Under the pieces are notes generated by a model. The model had not been told where the DNA came from and did not search any database. It worked only from the letters and a program-made list of their open reading frames with translations. This document shows, piece by piece, positions 1-13,183 of a stretch of 64,000 nucleotides of DNA (positions within the stretch are counted from its first letter, which is position 1; every line of letters begins with the position of its first letter). Made by a program: the position numbers and the translations under genes. The DNA is from Daphnia pulex (Eukaryota > Arthropoda > Branchiopoda > Diplostraca > Daphniidae): NCBI RefSeq assembly GCF_021134715.1, contig NC_060024.1, forward strand, positions 4,960,001 to 5,024,000. Direction: 5' to 3'.

Positions 1-3000
1 CACTGACTCGTCAGCCCATTGAACCCAGCCGAATTCTTTTCGTGACGACCAATACGGGAAAAATTGAGGTGGAACGATTCATGAAACTTTGGTCTGTGGC
101 TAACGTTGACCAAGACTTCTTCGTGATTGTGCACATGGAGAGACTTTCTGCGGCTGCTGCAAATGCTGTCCGTGAAGGTGTGAATCGGGTTTTACCGGAA
201 AACCAATGTAAGCTCCTGCTACTGGCTCAGCATCATCACCGTGTCCATTCAACGAAAGCACTCGGCGCTCGACTCGGTCTCGTTTCCGACCGTCTGATTG
301 AAATCAACTTTACAGCCGACCATTTGCGGCAGTGCTTTTCAATCCTTTTGCCCAATGCAGTGAATCTTCATTTCTTCACGTCAAAATTTCCAGGTTGTGG
401 AAAAAGTCAACAAGCGATGCGAAAAGCTTCGGACCTGATGTCACTCCCCGATTATTATCGCATTTGTGTAAGAACTGGATCCGTCGAAGAATTGCTGGCC
501 AGCTTGAAGAAAATAGAAAACCTTTCCAGTCAGTCGAGGAAACGCGCTGTTTTTCTTCATCTGGATGTCGCCCACTCCGTGTCGCTCGAGTTCAACGACA
601 TTTTGCTCTCTTTACTCATCCATGGAGCTCTTTACGATCCCAAAAAGGCCAAGCTAGGATACTGGACGATCTCTCCACAGACCATCATCGCTCTGGAATT
701 CGCCTCGCCTTATGGACCGGACGAATTTCTCGTCATTTCTTACCTTGGAGAACATCACGTTTGTGAATGCAACAAATCCTTTTTCACGTACGATTTACCC
801 GTGATGCCACGGATCCTTGGCCAGCAAATTACAGTCAACCGCTCCAATGTCCTTGTAGCTACTGGAAAGTTCCTCCAACTCAAAGAAGCTGGACTAGAAG
901 GATTACGCGTGTGGGATGATCTCTCTTCACTGCCCGAAACCATCACTGTAGATCCTCTACCGGCAGAAGAAACTTTTGATCTTTTAGTAGCCGCCTTCCA
1001 GCATTCAGAAAATCGAAATGCTCCCACTTTCAGCGCCCTGAATGCAATGGCCTCCTTTCTTTATCGCCATATCTCGGCCATGATGAAATGTGTGTGGTTC
1101 AATAGCTCGGCTGTTCACCTGTTTGAGCGCGAAGATTTGGCTCAACTCTTCAAGCTGAATGTTTTCAACATGCTTCTCAAAGTGGCCAATGACAGCATTG
1201 CCCGGTGCTGGTCAATAGTCGACCAGGGAAGGAAAATGGCCGAGATGGATTGGATCAACCGTCAACGAGCTATGATCTTGCTCGGAGTCGATGAGGAGGG
1301 ATTGTTCACCGGTATGAACATTGTCGGACGTGACGCGGTCGCCTTGCAAAATATGTTTCACGCCAGCTTGCTGCCCATTCTGGAGCTGCAGTGTCTGCGG
1401 TTTCAGGAGCTCCATGGATTTAGAAATTTGATTGAGACTACACACGGCGCCGAAGTCATTTTGAACGCAATGCGATCGCTCTTGCTCTTGGACGGAACCG
1501 CCTCCAGTGCTGTCAAAGTCACCCAACTGGACAGCCACCCTAAAAACACTTCAGCTAGTCTACGTTTAAGCCAACTTACTGAGCAGGAACAAGGGTAAGT
1601 TGAAACATTATTTAAACATTGTCCAATATTTCTTTAATTAAAATCGCAACTTTTGTTCGGTAGGTACGCGCTGACAGGAGATAATATCACGAAAATGATG
1701 TTTGCTCTTTATCGGATTCGCTGTGGCCTGCCCGTTGTTGCCTTTGGAGAAGCTGGCGTTGGCAAAAGTGCTCTTTTCCGATTCCTGATTGAAACCTTGC
1801 TGGGGCACACATTCGAAGTGTGTAACGTGAACAGCGGAACTACAATTCAAGACGTGACGGAGATTATCGAGTTGGCAATGAGAAACGCCATGAAACCTGG
1901 AGCTCAAATCTTTCTATTTTTCGACGAAATGAACACGGCCGATCCTCCTGTCATCGCTTTCTTCAAAGAGTTGATGCTCGATCGCCACTATCGTGGAACT
2001 ATTTTGCCCAAAAATGTGCATCTAATGGGCGCCGCCAATCCTTACCGACACTTGCACGAAGTTGACAAAGAAGCTGCTGTTGGACTGGCTTTTCGCTTTG
2101 CCCAGCCAACCCAAAACGACGATGGGAGCAACACTGGAACTGACGTGCGGAGTTTGGTGTACCGCGTCAACGAGTTACCGCTAGCTTTTTATGATCACAT
2201 TTACGATTTTGGTCATCTCTGTGACGAAGCCGAAGACACCTACAATGATGAAATTTGTGAACACGGACTGCCGAAATCGAAATTCCATGTGGATTGCGTC
2301 AAATGGTTCTCCGATCTCATTAAAAAAAGTCACCGAGTAGCCAGAGCGTTGAGTGTCGATCCTGATTCGGCCGTGTCCCTTCGTGATGCTGCTCGAGCAG
2401 TTCAACTCTTTCGCTGGTTTCGTCAAGCGCCGGCAGCTCAAAAAATGTCCAAAAATGATGCGAGAAAAGCCGCAGATTTGACCATCTATCTGGTCTACGC
2501 ATTTCGGTTTCACCAACGCAAGATTTTTTTGGAGAATGTCTTTGGAAAAAATCAATCCGCATCCAAGAATATGACGGAAGTGTCTAGAATTATCGCCGAA
2601 ATGCTGTACGAGCAGGCGCACGGAGCTTCCATTGGCTCCGGTGCCATTGCATTGAACGACGCCCTTTGCGAGAATCTTTTCGCCTTGTACGTTTGCGTAC
2701 TAAATGGTAATTATTATTATCCGTTATTTGGAATTAGTCATCAAATGTTAATTTTCTCCTTTTCGTGTTAACAATTTAGGAATTTTCTTGATTATTGTCG
2801 GACGCCCTGGATCATCGAAATCCTTGTCAGTGGAAATCCTCAAGCTGGTTCTATCTCCTGGCAATCACACACTCCGGCACAGTTTAGGAGACTTGCCAGC
2901 CATCACTGAACTTTATTTCCAGTGCTCTCCGATGTCAACATCTTCCGGATTCAAAGCCCTTTTTGAATCGGCCCAGCGACTCAGTGTTGACCCGAAGACT

Positions 3001-6000
3001 ATGCTGGCCATGGTGGTGCTGGATGAACTCGGCCTGGCTGACATGTCACCTGAAAAACCAATCAAAGTGTTGCACGTCGAACTAGAACGCCAATCAGTTT
3101 TGACATCCGGCGAAAAGCAACAATCCCCCTTTTCGGTAGTTGCCCTCAGTAATTGGGTGGTGGACGCTGCCCAGGTGAATCGTGGTATCCTGATTTTACG
3201 TACGCAAGCTGACAAGAAGGATCTACTGGGATCGGCCGAACAGTTGGCCGATTCTTTAATCGCCAAATACGCCAAAGACTCGGATAGGATGCGCATCCGT
3301 CAGACGCTGATTGAAAGCCTAGAGAGTGTTGTCAGCACCTATCAAGAATTGGACGGAAGAGATGACATCGGTGGCGGACATTTCTTCTCCATGAGAGATT
3401 TCTTCTTCTGCGTCAAGAATTTCGTCTGTTCGGTTTTCGAGACTGTCAGTCGTATGGGAGATGTGGGCGATGTTCGTATTTCTCGACATCTTTTGATTCA
3501 GTCGGCTATTCGGAACTTTGGTGGTCACGAAGAAGCTCGAGAGTTGGTCAGAAAGACGATGGCTGCTAACCTTGCCATGAATGTAAATTGCCTACCAGCG
3601 ACGTCGCCGCTAGGTCTCATCGTCTCCAACATCCAGGATTCTTCTAAACCGCTATCTATTCACATCGCCAGACATTTGATGATTCTCAACCGGTCCCTGA
3701 TTGGTTTACAACTCCTCAACCGCCACGTTAAAAGTAAATTGGACGAGGGAATCAACTGGAACGTTCTCTTCGGTTCCTGTTTCCCAGGCGATCTACAAGT
3801 TACAGCCGTGACGAGAAAATTGCGCCAAGTGGAACAAGCCATCCGGGCGGGCGGCGTACTCATCCTGTGTCACGCTGATCAGTTGTTCGAATCACTCTAC
3901 ATGGTCCTGAATCAACAATACTGGGCTCAAGGTGAAGTCACCATGACTCAGATTGCTCTGGGTCCTTCCATCCGAGCCATTGCTCTTCCCAACGGCCCGT
4001 TTCGAATCATCGCCCTGCAGGATACCAACGTAGCACTCAATCGGGAGTTGATGTCTCCAGCCATTTTGTCCAGATTTGAAAAACACGAACTGAGACCTTC
4101 TCATCTCCTAGATAACACCGGGAAAACATGGCTTAATGCTATTGAGTCTCATTCCATCTGGTTAGCTGTTCCGGAAGTGATTAAGAGACAAAAGCTGATC
4201 TACGGTTATCACGAAGAATCCTTCGCTTCCTTGGCTCTCCATTTGCAAGAAGGAGGAATCAAGATGGACTTCGAAAAAGTAGACGAAGAGGGTCCAAATT
4301 TTGCGAATACTATCTGGATGCGAGCCGCCGACCCAATGGCCATGATCAAATTGGAACGGAATTCCAGTTGCCATTGTCCCTCATTGAGGGATTTTTGCTC
4401 GTACTACCGCAACAACTTTGTTTTGGAAAGCATTGACGACGCTCTCCGGAATGTCAGATCGAATCGAATGGTCATCATGACCAAAACGCTTCGTCATTTG
4501 GAGATTACCCTGGACGACTCATTCACCATCCGACTGTTTGACGTCCAAAGTGAACTTGAATTCATCCGGCTGCTGGATTCCATCGACGATGAAGATTTAG
4601 CTGATCCCGACTTCTGTCTCATTGTCCAGTACGACGTGGTGACTGGTCCGATCGAGCAATTTCAACTGGCCAAGTTCGAAGTAGACCAACGTTTTCAAAA
4701 AACCAAATGCCGTGTCACTTTCGTCGTTCACGTCGATCCACGCCCAATCAACATGCACTGGGTCTTTTCTTTTGGCGATGGTTGGGATTATTGCTTCGTT
4801 GACGAGGTCCTTCACAGCGGTTCAGCAAATCAACACCAAATACCATTAAGAGAGCTCATCCGATCGCCTGGTGACCAAATGTTGTCGAAGTTTATCGAAA
4901 ATTTGCCGAACGATTCGTTCAAGTCATTGCTGCTGGAAATGCTCGGTCCCGTTTTGCAGACAAGCCTTGCCAGCTTACGTTCTTTCTTGGGGCAATTCTA
5001 CAGTGGAATGCGGACGGCCTTAGGACTACCAGGCAATGAACTCTTGCTCGAATTGCTGAAAGGTATTCACAGGCCTAGTATTTTATATTTGAAGAAACAT
5101 TTTGATTTTGAATTTGAATTTTTATCAACAGAGTGCTTAATAGCCCAAGTAAAAGAGAGCAGAATCACCTGGAACGTAGTCGAGGCCTTCAGTGACTCCA
5201 ATTTTGATTCTTCTTCTTCATTGACACTGAGTCTGTGGGGTGTTTTCAAGCACAAAATCAGTAACCCACTTGCCAATCTTTTACTCGTCAGTGATGTCTG
5301 GCGCGTATCCGACAAATCGACAATGAATCTGTGGTGTGACTTTGTCGTCGCCAACTATCCTGATCGATTATTGGCGCCCAACTCATCCGATTCCCTCGTT
5401 CAAATGCCGTTCGGTTTTCGCTCTTGTACTCGACTTTTCGGCCGGTTGTTGGCCAATTTCGACCTTGGTTACGCCCAACGCTCTGACTCGTGCTTGAATG
5501 GCCCGCTGCAGTGGCTAATCGATAGTGTGGCTGGAAACCAAGAAGAAGAATCCCAAGAAATTAAAGAAGTACGTATATGAAAGAAATCCGTGGGGATCTT
5601 GATAGCTAATTTATAAATTTTGTTTTTTCATTTCAATCAGGCTTATTTTCTTGATTGGTTTCTGTTACGCATTCCTCCGCATCTGCATCGCTTTTTGAGA
5701 AAAGTACCGTTGTCTAAAATGAGTACTATTATCGACAGCCTGTTTGAAGAAACCAACGAGTTTTTTCTCGACTGGCAAAAGTGGCAAAATGAAGTGATTG
5801 CTGCCCTTGAACTGGTAAGCATTGCTTCCTTCGCAAGGGCGGACCTGGATAATGGCGACTTTTGGTGCGATTCCCCCGTCCGGATGCGTGATTGGAAACT
5901 GTTCACGGAAGCAGCGGCTCGCTTGTCGATGGCAGGGTTGGCTTCACCCGATGTCATCAGGACTCACGAAAGATATATGCAAGTGATCTCATCCATTGAA

Positions 6001-9000
6001 GTACTTTTATTATCGCATTTTATTGAATTTGCCAGTTTTCTAAACGTTCTTGACTTTTTATTAGGCGAGTCCAGCTCTTACAAATTTACTGGATCGCGTG
6101 GAAGACATATCTCAACTCTGGCTGGGTTTGAGAATCACCAAACGGATCCTGCTCTTTGATCCCGAGTCGGAGATTAAACTGCCGGAATTGCAGGTTTCTG
6201 AGAGGCTGTTTGGCAACTTGACGGAGTTGGTCATCACCTCAGTCATCCGACCAAGAGTCTCTAGTGGAAATCAAGCGAGAAGGATTGTCCGCCAGGCGGA
6301 TTTATACGCCTTGCTCAAGAGCACGTCAGCTTGTAGGTCTCCGGAAGAACTTGGCCAAATCCTTGGAGAATGCCCCACCACTCATTCCATCGTGCTGCTT
6401 GAAGAGAATGTCACCGGAGCAGGTATCAATGGGCATTGTTCCAGTTGCGCTCATCCACTGACTACAGAAGAAGACGAGATCCAGGCCTTCCATTTAATGG
6501 CGCCAAGTGCCGAAACAATCGAATCCCTCTTCCAGGATCATCAGAAATTCATGTTCTTCTTCGAACGTGTGGCCGAACTCTTTATTCAGCAGCACAAGAA
6601 CAATCCGCGCAATATCCGAGACTTTTTGCAGCGCATTCTAAGCTCCGATTTCCGTATCCGCGTCTCTTGGCGATTTCTGACCGTCATCGTACGGACAATC
6701 TTGTCGACTCGATCCGGCGTTAGAATCATCGACGAGCTCCTGTTGTCAACCCGCTGCAATCGGCTGACTCGCCAACTCAACGTCAACGCTCACAGTTTAT
6801 TGCTTGCGTTACTCGCTTGCGCCGACCAGGATGTTGAAAATGACCCGGAAGAGGAGGAAACAGCCCAAGATGTGCTTCAAGCCGCCATGACGGGCAACTG
6901 GACGGTTGGACGGATTCGACAACTAGCCCTCATCCGACAGCAACTCTCCAGGAATGATAGTGGAGTAGAGAATGTCATCGAAGAATGGGCTCGTTGGCGG
7001 AAAAGTCAGTCAGATCAAATCGTATCAGACTCTCTGCTCTTCTTCATCCTGCGCTTCTCCTCCGCCGAGGGAGATGACACTCGGCTGTGCAACATGTTTC
7101 GCAATCAGAGAATAGTTGAACATCTTAACCGTCACAAAATTATTAAAGACTACGTCAATTCCTTATCACCGCTGTCGCTGGGTTTCCCCCTGGAATCTGC
7201 GACCGTTACAGTCAACCCTTTTCAAGAGCGCCTTTTGAATGGTGAGATCTTTGGTAATGGAGCCTTCGAACATTATCGTTTGCTGCTGGACCTCCAACCC
7301 GACTGGGCTCCCTTCGTCGCTCGATTGGCTTATCACGCGTTTGACATCTTTGAAGCCAAAAGAATCAACTTCCTGAGAGTAATGACTACCAATCTGGTCG
7401 CTTCGGCCGAATTTCTTTTACCCGGAATCGACAATCATCCCTACCTGCACAGTTTTAATTTGGAACCAACTCACTGGTATTTTTGCAGCTGCGGTGCCTT
7501 AAACTGCATTGGCGACTGTGGGCAGCCAATGGCGGTGTCTGTCTGCCCTAATTGCGGCACAGCACTTGGCCATAATCATATACTCCGTCCAGGCGTCCGT
7601 CACGCTACGCCCCAAGACTTTGTTCCGCCCAGAGGCATGCACGTAACCCGAACGCCCTCTAGGACACCAACTTTTGCTGTGAGAAACTGTTCTCCAGCCG
7701 TTACCCGATTTGCACATTTGCTCAATGCACTCGCCTTGATGGTTGCAGCCTTGAATCCACGGACCGGTCCCGCTCAAATCGCCACTGTGCTGCTCACGTT
7801 GCCATTGGCGGAACGCCAGCCGGTTGAGGATCGTCGTTCGCTCCTTCGACTGCTTTCGAATCACATCATCATCCATCTGGATCTCCTTTGTCAGTTGCTG
7901 GTGACCACTAGACCGCAGCTCAATATGACGGACAAATTCCGAATCGGACATTTGTTGCTGCATAAATTGTTTGCTTCGACAAATCCCTCATTTGTTGCCA
8001 ACGCGGCCAATTTCACGAACGGAACACAGGCCAGAGAAGCATTTGAAAATGGATTAGCTGAACTGCTGGCCCAGCAGGTCAATCTGGCGGAAGAGCTCGA
8101 CCACATCGCCGGACAAGCTAACGAAGCATCGAAGGCGTTCCGCCAATCTTTATTGCACAATGAAACGTCGCACTGGGCCTACGCTAGAAGGATCTTTGCC
8201 GATCGACAATCCGTTCAACTAGAACTCGCCAGAAATGGACAATTGCGCCGGAGTTTCCCGTTCCTGGATTTATTGCTGGATGACGAAAATGGAATGCGGA
8301 AGCTGAACGCTTTGCAATACCTTGGCGAAGCTATGCGTTTCATCGCCCTTGTTCGCACTGTTTTACTTGGAGAAATAACTCTAGAAGAAGCCAATCGTAT
8401 GTCCATCTCCCAGGGATTGGAAAAGATCACGGAAATCGTTTTGCAGAAAACGATCCTTCTGGATCGAGGACGTCCGGTTGCCTCCCGAGACCACGTGATG
8501 CATCTCTTTGACGGTTTCAAGCAACTGTGGGATCGATTCAGTCAGTTGGAGAACGTGGAGAAGAAAACTTTCTTGGATTACTTCGAATGCCAACAAGTCG
8601 ATGTCAACATCCGGCCCAAAACCGTGCTGGATCCGACAGCTCCTCTTATCCTCATTTTGGCCGGCAGTGAACTGCCTGAGAGTACTTTCAGTTGCCAATT
8701 ATTGAGTCACGCTGTGGAAGCCGCATCTTCTATCGCTCTCACCAGCTTCATCCAGCCTCTTTGCCGGACAGGCTCGGGTCGCGTCCGGCTCTCTTGCAGC
8801 AGTACAGCAGCTTTGGCCGACTTTGACGAGTCTTTGTACGCTCACGTTTCCACTGAAGAAGTCGATCGCTTTATCCGCGATCACGTCATCGATCACACCA
8901 CTCTGCCACTAGCAGAATCCTTTGCCATGACTGCCGTTTTAGGATCGGCCGGCAGCACTATTGCAGAAGACCTTTCTTTTGAAACGATCCCCGAATTTAT

Positions 9001-9843
9001 TTTCAAAGAAGACGTGGAATCGGGAAATTTTCAGGCGATCCTCGAGAGACGTTCTCTACCTTGGCAGCCGTCTTCCATTCCTCCACAATTGCAGGAACTC
9101 ATCCTGGCGGATTTGGTATGATTTATTTTTATCGTTTTCCGTTCTTGTGCTGTCTTACGTGAAATTATCTTTTGTAAAATTACAGGAGAAGAATCGAAGC
9201 TTAGCTGAGGCTAGATCGATCCTGATTTCGGCAATCACACATCTCCATTCTAATACTGAGCCTCTTATCATTAGCAAGGTAATAAACGCATTTTCGACTG
9301 CTGATGCAGCGATTAATTAAAAACTAAGCCATTTAACATTTCTAATGTTACTTTTTCTTGCCATAGGTGCGAAAGTATTACATATCGGACGTCCTGGACG
9401 AACTATTGCGGGCAGAAGTCCTGACTGAGCGTCACATGTCGAACGCCACGCTGGGCGTTCTCAATCGTCATTTGAGACTGGAAGTTCGTCACGTGTTTGG
9501 TTTGCTCAAAGCCATCGTGTCTAGAATGAAGGGTGACGATATTTTTGGCGGCCGAATCCCAGAGGGCTGGACAACGATGATGCCCGAACACTTGGCTCAG
9601 CTGTCGAGCCAAAAGTTGCGTGCTGATACGCAATCAGGTGATGGAGTTCTGGAGACTTTGTTGCAAATAGTCAACATTGTTTCTGCCTCCCAGCCCGTTC
9701 CTGTTGATCTTTCGCCCGACAACTCTCTGCTGTACGCCATCCGACAAATCGAAGGCCCTGAATGGGACGGAATTCCCGCTGAGCTAAAGATGGAACATCT
9801 TGGTCATGTGCTGCTGATTGCAGAGTCCCTTGACAACAAATAG
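1..9843 (+). CDS. RNF213-like: RNF213-like giant AAA+ ATPase / ubiquitin ligase, 3' part (5' end outside window)
   Basis: Eight exons join in phase: 1-1594 (open from base 3), 1664-2706, 2780-5062, 5132-5568, 5641-6000, 6065-9115, 9186-9278, 9367-9843. From base 3 they sum to 9336 nt, or 3111 residues plus stop. Introns are 64-88 bp with GT-AG ends; the 69-bp one at 5063-5131 is in frame and could be misread as coding. A degenerate P-loop (PGCGKS) lies at about 390-410. One AAA+ unit has Walker A GEAGVGKS (1746-1769) and Walker B FLFFDEMNT (from about 1911). The next has GRPGSSKS (2800-2823) and MVVLDELGLAD (about 3010-3042). An RZ-type finger follows at 7472-7591. Human RNF213 is about 5200 residues, so some 2000 N-terminal residues should lie upstream. 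The family is a cytosolic dynein-like AAA+ ubiquitin ligase acting on lipid droplets, angiogenesis and intracellular pathogens. I see no RING cysteine/histidine cluster anywhere in the visible protein. Family call is firm; function in this animal is inferred. Confidence 0.93.
7472..7591 (+). other. RZ-type zinc finger of the RNF213-like protein, zinc-ligand His not conserved
   Basis: The segment begins HWYFC and runs through GDCGQPM to CPNCG. Cysteines at nt 7484, 7517, 7544 and 7553 align at the same spacing as the human RNF213 RZ finger (C-x10-C-x8-C-x2-C). The His expected four residues after the first Cys is Ala here. Extra cysteines at nt 7490 and 7505, unlike the human pattern, could replace it as ligand. 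The second of the four aligned cysteines corresponds to the residue reported as important for ubiquitin transfer in human RNF213. Confidence 0.85.
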
Positions 9844-10288
9844 TTCCTCTTCTTCATTATTGCACTCCCTGTTTTAACTTTCTTCTCGTTTGTTTTTTGT
9901 TTTTTAAAATCCAGAATTATTATCCATTAATCAATCGCAAGTCCGTGTTTCAAGTCATGACCTTTTAAGTTGTTGTAGCAATGCTTAATACTTAAAGCGT
10001 TTTATGGTCATCCGTCTTAATGTAATCTGTTTTAAAATCAATATAACCTGGTTTTTTATGTTTCTGACGCAAAGAACTATTTTATTAGTACCAACGCGTA
10101 TTCCAACAAAGTCGTTAATATTCGATTTTTCGCGTGCGTAACTCCTTCTTTTCCCTTAGGCGAAGTTCTTTTTTGTTACTCCGCCGTGGTAATTGGTCTT
10201 TTATCATCTCAAACATTGTCAACACAAAATTAATAAGTTACATAAAGAAAACGAAAGAATAAATTCAATGAATGATTGTTTCAATTTA
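9844..10288. other. 3' flank / UTR of the RNF213-like gene
   Basis: AT-rich sequence after the stop codon. AATAAA occurs at 10258-10263 but is over 400 bp from the stop, so the true poly(A) site is undecided. No ORF of note. Confidence 0.4.
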
Positions 10289-10350
10289 CCTAGGATTTGA
10301 ACCCAGAAGAACAGCGTGCCAGGCAAAGACTGTACCACTAGGCTAATGGT
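10289..10350 (-). repeat. tRNA-like element (pseudo-tRNA or SINE head)
   Basis: On the minus strand an A-box-like TAGCCTAGTGGTACAGTC is followed about 30 nt later by a B-box TCTGGGTTCAAATCCTAGG able to form a 5-bp T stem. The acceptor stem does not close, so a functional tRNA is unlikely. A Pol III-derived relic or SINE head fits better. Confidence 0.5.
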
Positions 10351-11176
10351 TTCTGAAATCAAACGGCGCGTTTTTGAGAGAAACGAACTGTCAAAACAAG
10401 CCGCAGCACAGCCAAGTTTAGGCAGGCAGACGCCACCACTTCTGTAAGTCGCTCTCAAGACCTGACGACCACATCAAGACGATCTAATACAATATTCTCC
10501 GAGCAAACACCGTCAGCCCATCGACGGATAATCGCACCAAATCGACGCTTGCTAATTGGAGACTTGGATTTGAAGAGGATTTGGCTGATCGAGTTTGAGT
10601 TCGCATTTCTTTTTCTTCTTTTTTTCCTTCAATGTGTCATGAGTCATGACTGTATACAGAAAAATAAAATTCATAAAATCAAGATATCCAATTCGTTATT
10701 GCCTAACTTATAATTAATTTTGTGTTAACAATCGAAATGATTCAAAGCCAGCATTTCATACGCCGAATGATCTGGCTGGTAAAAAAAAAACATAAGAACC
10801 GAGACATCATTTACCATCTATCTGTCCCAGAGCTCTTCGGTCAGTGAGTCTGTGTAAAAAAAAATCAGTAAACAAAAGAAATCGTATGTTGTTCACAAGG
10901 TATAACCGATGATACGCCTATACGTTCTCAACGTCATTGGACTTTCCCTTACGACGATTGCACGAACTTTTCATAATGGTGGTGGAATATAAACCGAATA
11001 ATTTCCAAACTAAAATTTTTTATTTTGAGACTAGGAGGAGCCAGCCTGGAGGAGGAGGATAGCTGCTGAAGTAAAACGAAGCTGAGAGTGGGATTGCGTT
11101 TGTGTATAAGGACAGGCGAGGACAGGGGGAGACGATAATAACATGAGATAAATGAGGAATAAAACACAGCAATCTA
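10351..11176. other. intergenic, no recognised feature
   Basis: AT-rich DNA with short A-runs and no convincing coding segment or long repeat. It ends at the TA dinucleotide (11175-11176) that flanks the next element. Confidence 0.5.
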
Positions 11177-11562
11177 CCCTTACGGAAAAATCTCATTAAA
11201 ACTCATAAAGAAATACATGAGAATAACCTTAATTCTCATTCATTTTGTCGTGATATTTTGGTGAGATTAACAGCAAAATATCATTTATTTGATGACTTTT
11301 GATGAGAATTTGGGACATTTTCAAGTTTAAAATCAGCCGTTAATCATTAATTTCATGTGAACAAAGTGAGAATTATGTTATTTCTCATCTAAATATAAAT
11401 GATTAGTCGCGTAAATATAATGATTTCTGACTGAGGGTTTACTGTAATCTCGCTTAATTTCTCTTTTTCCACAAAAATGTTAATGATTTTCTCACTAAAA
11501 TTTGAATGAGAATTTGAGCGCTTTTAAATGAGATTTTAATTATATAAATTGAAAAAAGAATT

Positions 11563-11630
11563 GCCCTGACTAGGAATAGAACCTCGACTTCCAGGGTGGC
11601 TTGCCAATCTGCTAACCACTACACCACCAA
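11563..11630 (-). repeat. tRNA-like element inside the 2.2-kb TIR element
   Basis: Minus-strand A-box-like GGTGTAGTGGTTAGC and B-box-like GAGGTTCTATTCCTA lie about 30 nt apart. No matching acceptor stem is seen. It may be a captured SINE or a tRNA relic. Confidence 0.45.
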
Positions 11631-11669
11631 TTGATGTTATAATTGAAGCTTTTTAACGTGGAAATTAAT

Positions 11670-11955
11670 AAATTGGTTAGTTTAGTGATATAACAACAGG
11701 GTTATGGGACTTAGAATAATTTACACAAAAAACACATACCAGAGTCAAATAGAAATTGCACTCAAATTTACTTAGCGCGTGAAAAAACTTAGTAAAAATT
11801 TCTATGATGCGTTTTGACATACCATATAATCAATTGGTTAGTTTAGTTAGATAAAAGCCAGATTTCGGGACTTAGAATAATTCACACAAAAAAAAAACAC
11901 ACCAGAGTAAAATAGAACTTTCACTCAAATTTACTTAGCGCGTTAAAAAAAATAG
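11670..11955. repeat. diverged direct repeat, two copies of about 125 bp
   Basis: Copy 1 (about 11672-11798) and copy 2 (about 11832-11955) both start with ATTGGTTAGTTTAGT and share blocks such as GGGACTTAGAATAATT and CTCAAATTTACTTAGCGCGT. They are an internal duplication within the TIR element. Confidence 0.75.
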
Positions 11956-12610
11956 TTATCCCAGCCTATCTTGTGATTATAAAAACATCGTGTAATTTTT
12001 GTGAGAATTAGATAGCTACCATATATTTACGAAAGGTAAAAAATAAAAAATGTAAAAGTCCAAAAAGAATTTAAAGTCAGAATATTTCATTCCAGGTAGG
12101 CCTATATACTTATTTGCTGATTTTAACGGATATTTTTAGGATTGTATTAAAAGAATACAAGAAAATATTTTGATGTCATATATGTAGAAATTTTCCCTTG
12201 ATTTTTCACACATCATTACAAAACATAAGAAAATATTGACGATTAAATAGTTATAATTTCACATCTGATCTGTTGAATTGTAGCTGATTATTACTGACTT
12301 TTTGTTATGAATTTGAAGATTTTAAAGCCCAAAATTGGGTGAAAATAATACCAAAAAATCTTTTGATTCCTTAGTGGGAACTGATTTTCACATGATTTTA
12401 ATGAAAAATCTCACTATAAAGCATTAGAGAAATTATTGATAAAAAGCTCTTAATAAATGATAATATACAAAATAATTATAATTAAATATCATGATCTCAC
12501 ACCTAAATCTACCTGATTTCTGATAGACATTTAATAATAAATTTCATGATTTTTAAGCCAAAAAACTGTATAAAAGAAAACCAAAAAAATCGTATAATGT
12601 CATAGGTAAA

Positions 12611-13183
12611 ATTGATTTTCACATGAATTTATACAAGAATCTCTTGACAAAACATCAATAGAAATTAATGATTAATAACTCAGAATTTATGACAAATTAC
12701 TTATTGATTATAAGAATATATCATGATATTCCCGCTTAATAATCACTGATTTTTTGCAGATTTTTCATGCGAAAAAAACTGCGGGAAAATCATGACATTT
12801 TATTGATTTTCACATGAATTTATACAAGAATCTCTTGACAAAACATCAATAGAAATTAATGATTAATAACTCAGAATTTATGACAAATTACTTATTGATT
12901 ATAAGAATATATCATGATATTCCCGCTTAATAATCACTGATTTTTTGCAGATTTTTCATGCGAAAAAAACTGCGGGAAAATCATGACATTTTATTGATTT
13001 CCACATGATTTTATACGAGTATCTCATTACAAAATACCAATAGAAATTAATGATTAAAAACTAAGAATACATGATATATTACTGATTTATTTTAAGAAAA
13101 TATCATGATATTTATGGTTAATTATCACCAGTTTCTTGCATATTTCTCATGCGAAAAGTCTGTGGTAAAATCATGAAATTTAT
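12611..13183. repeat. tandem repeat, 191-bp period, three units
   Basis: Units start at 12611, 12802 and 12993 with ATTGATTTYCACATGA. The first two are almost identical and the third is diverged. Weaker related units appear upstream (about 12180-12600), so roughly five units in decreasing similarity fill the right half of the element. The identical pair implies a recent duplication. Confidence 0.88.

Noticed and set aside
5063..5131. Coding continuation through the in-frame stretch with FDFEFEFLST
   Set aside because: It is 69 bp with GT...CAG ends, is AT-rich unlike its flanks, and its removal keeps the frame; best read as an intron.
10258..10263. AATAAA as the RNF213-like poly(A) signal
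   Set aside because: More than 400 bp past the stop and next to a tRNA-like relic; not strong enough to call.
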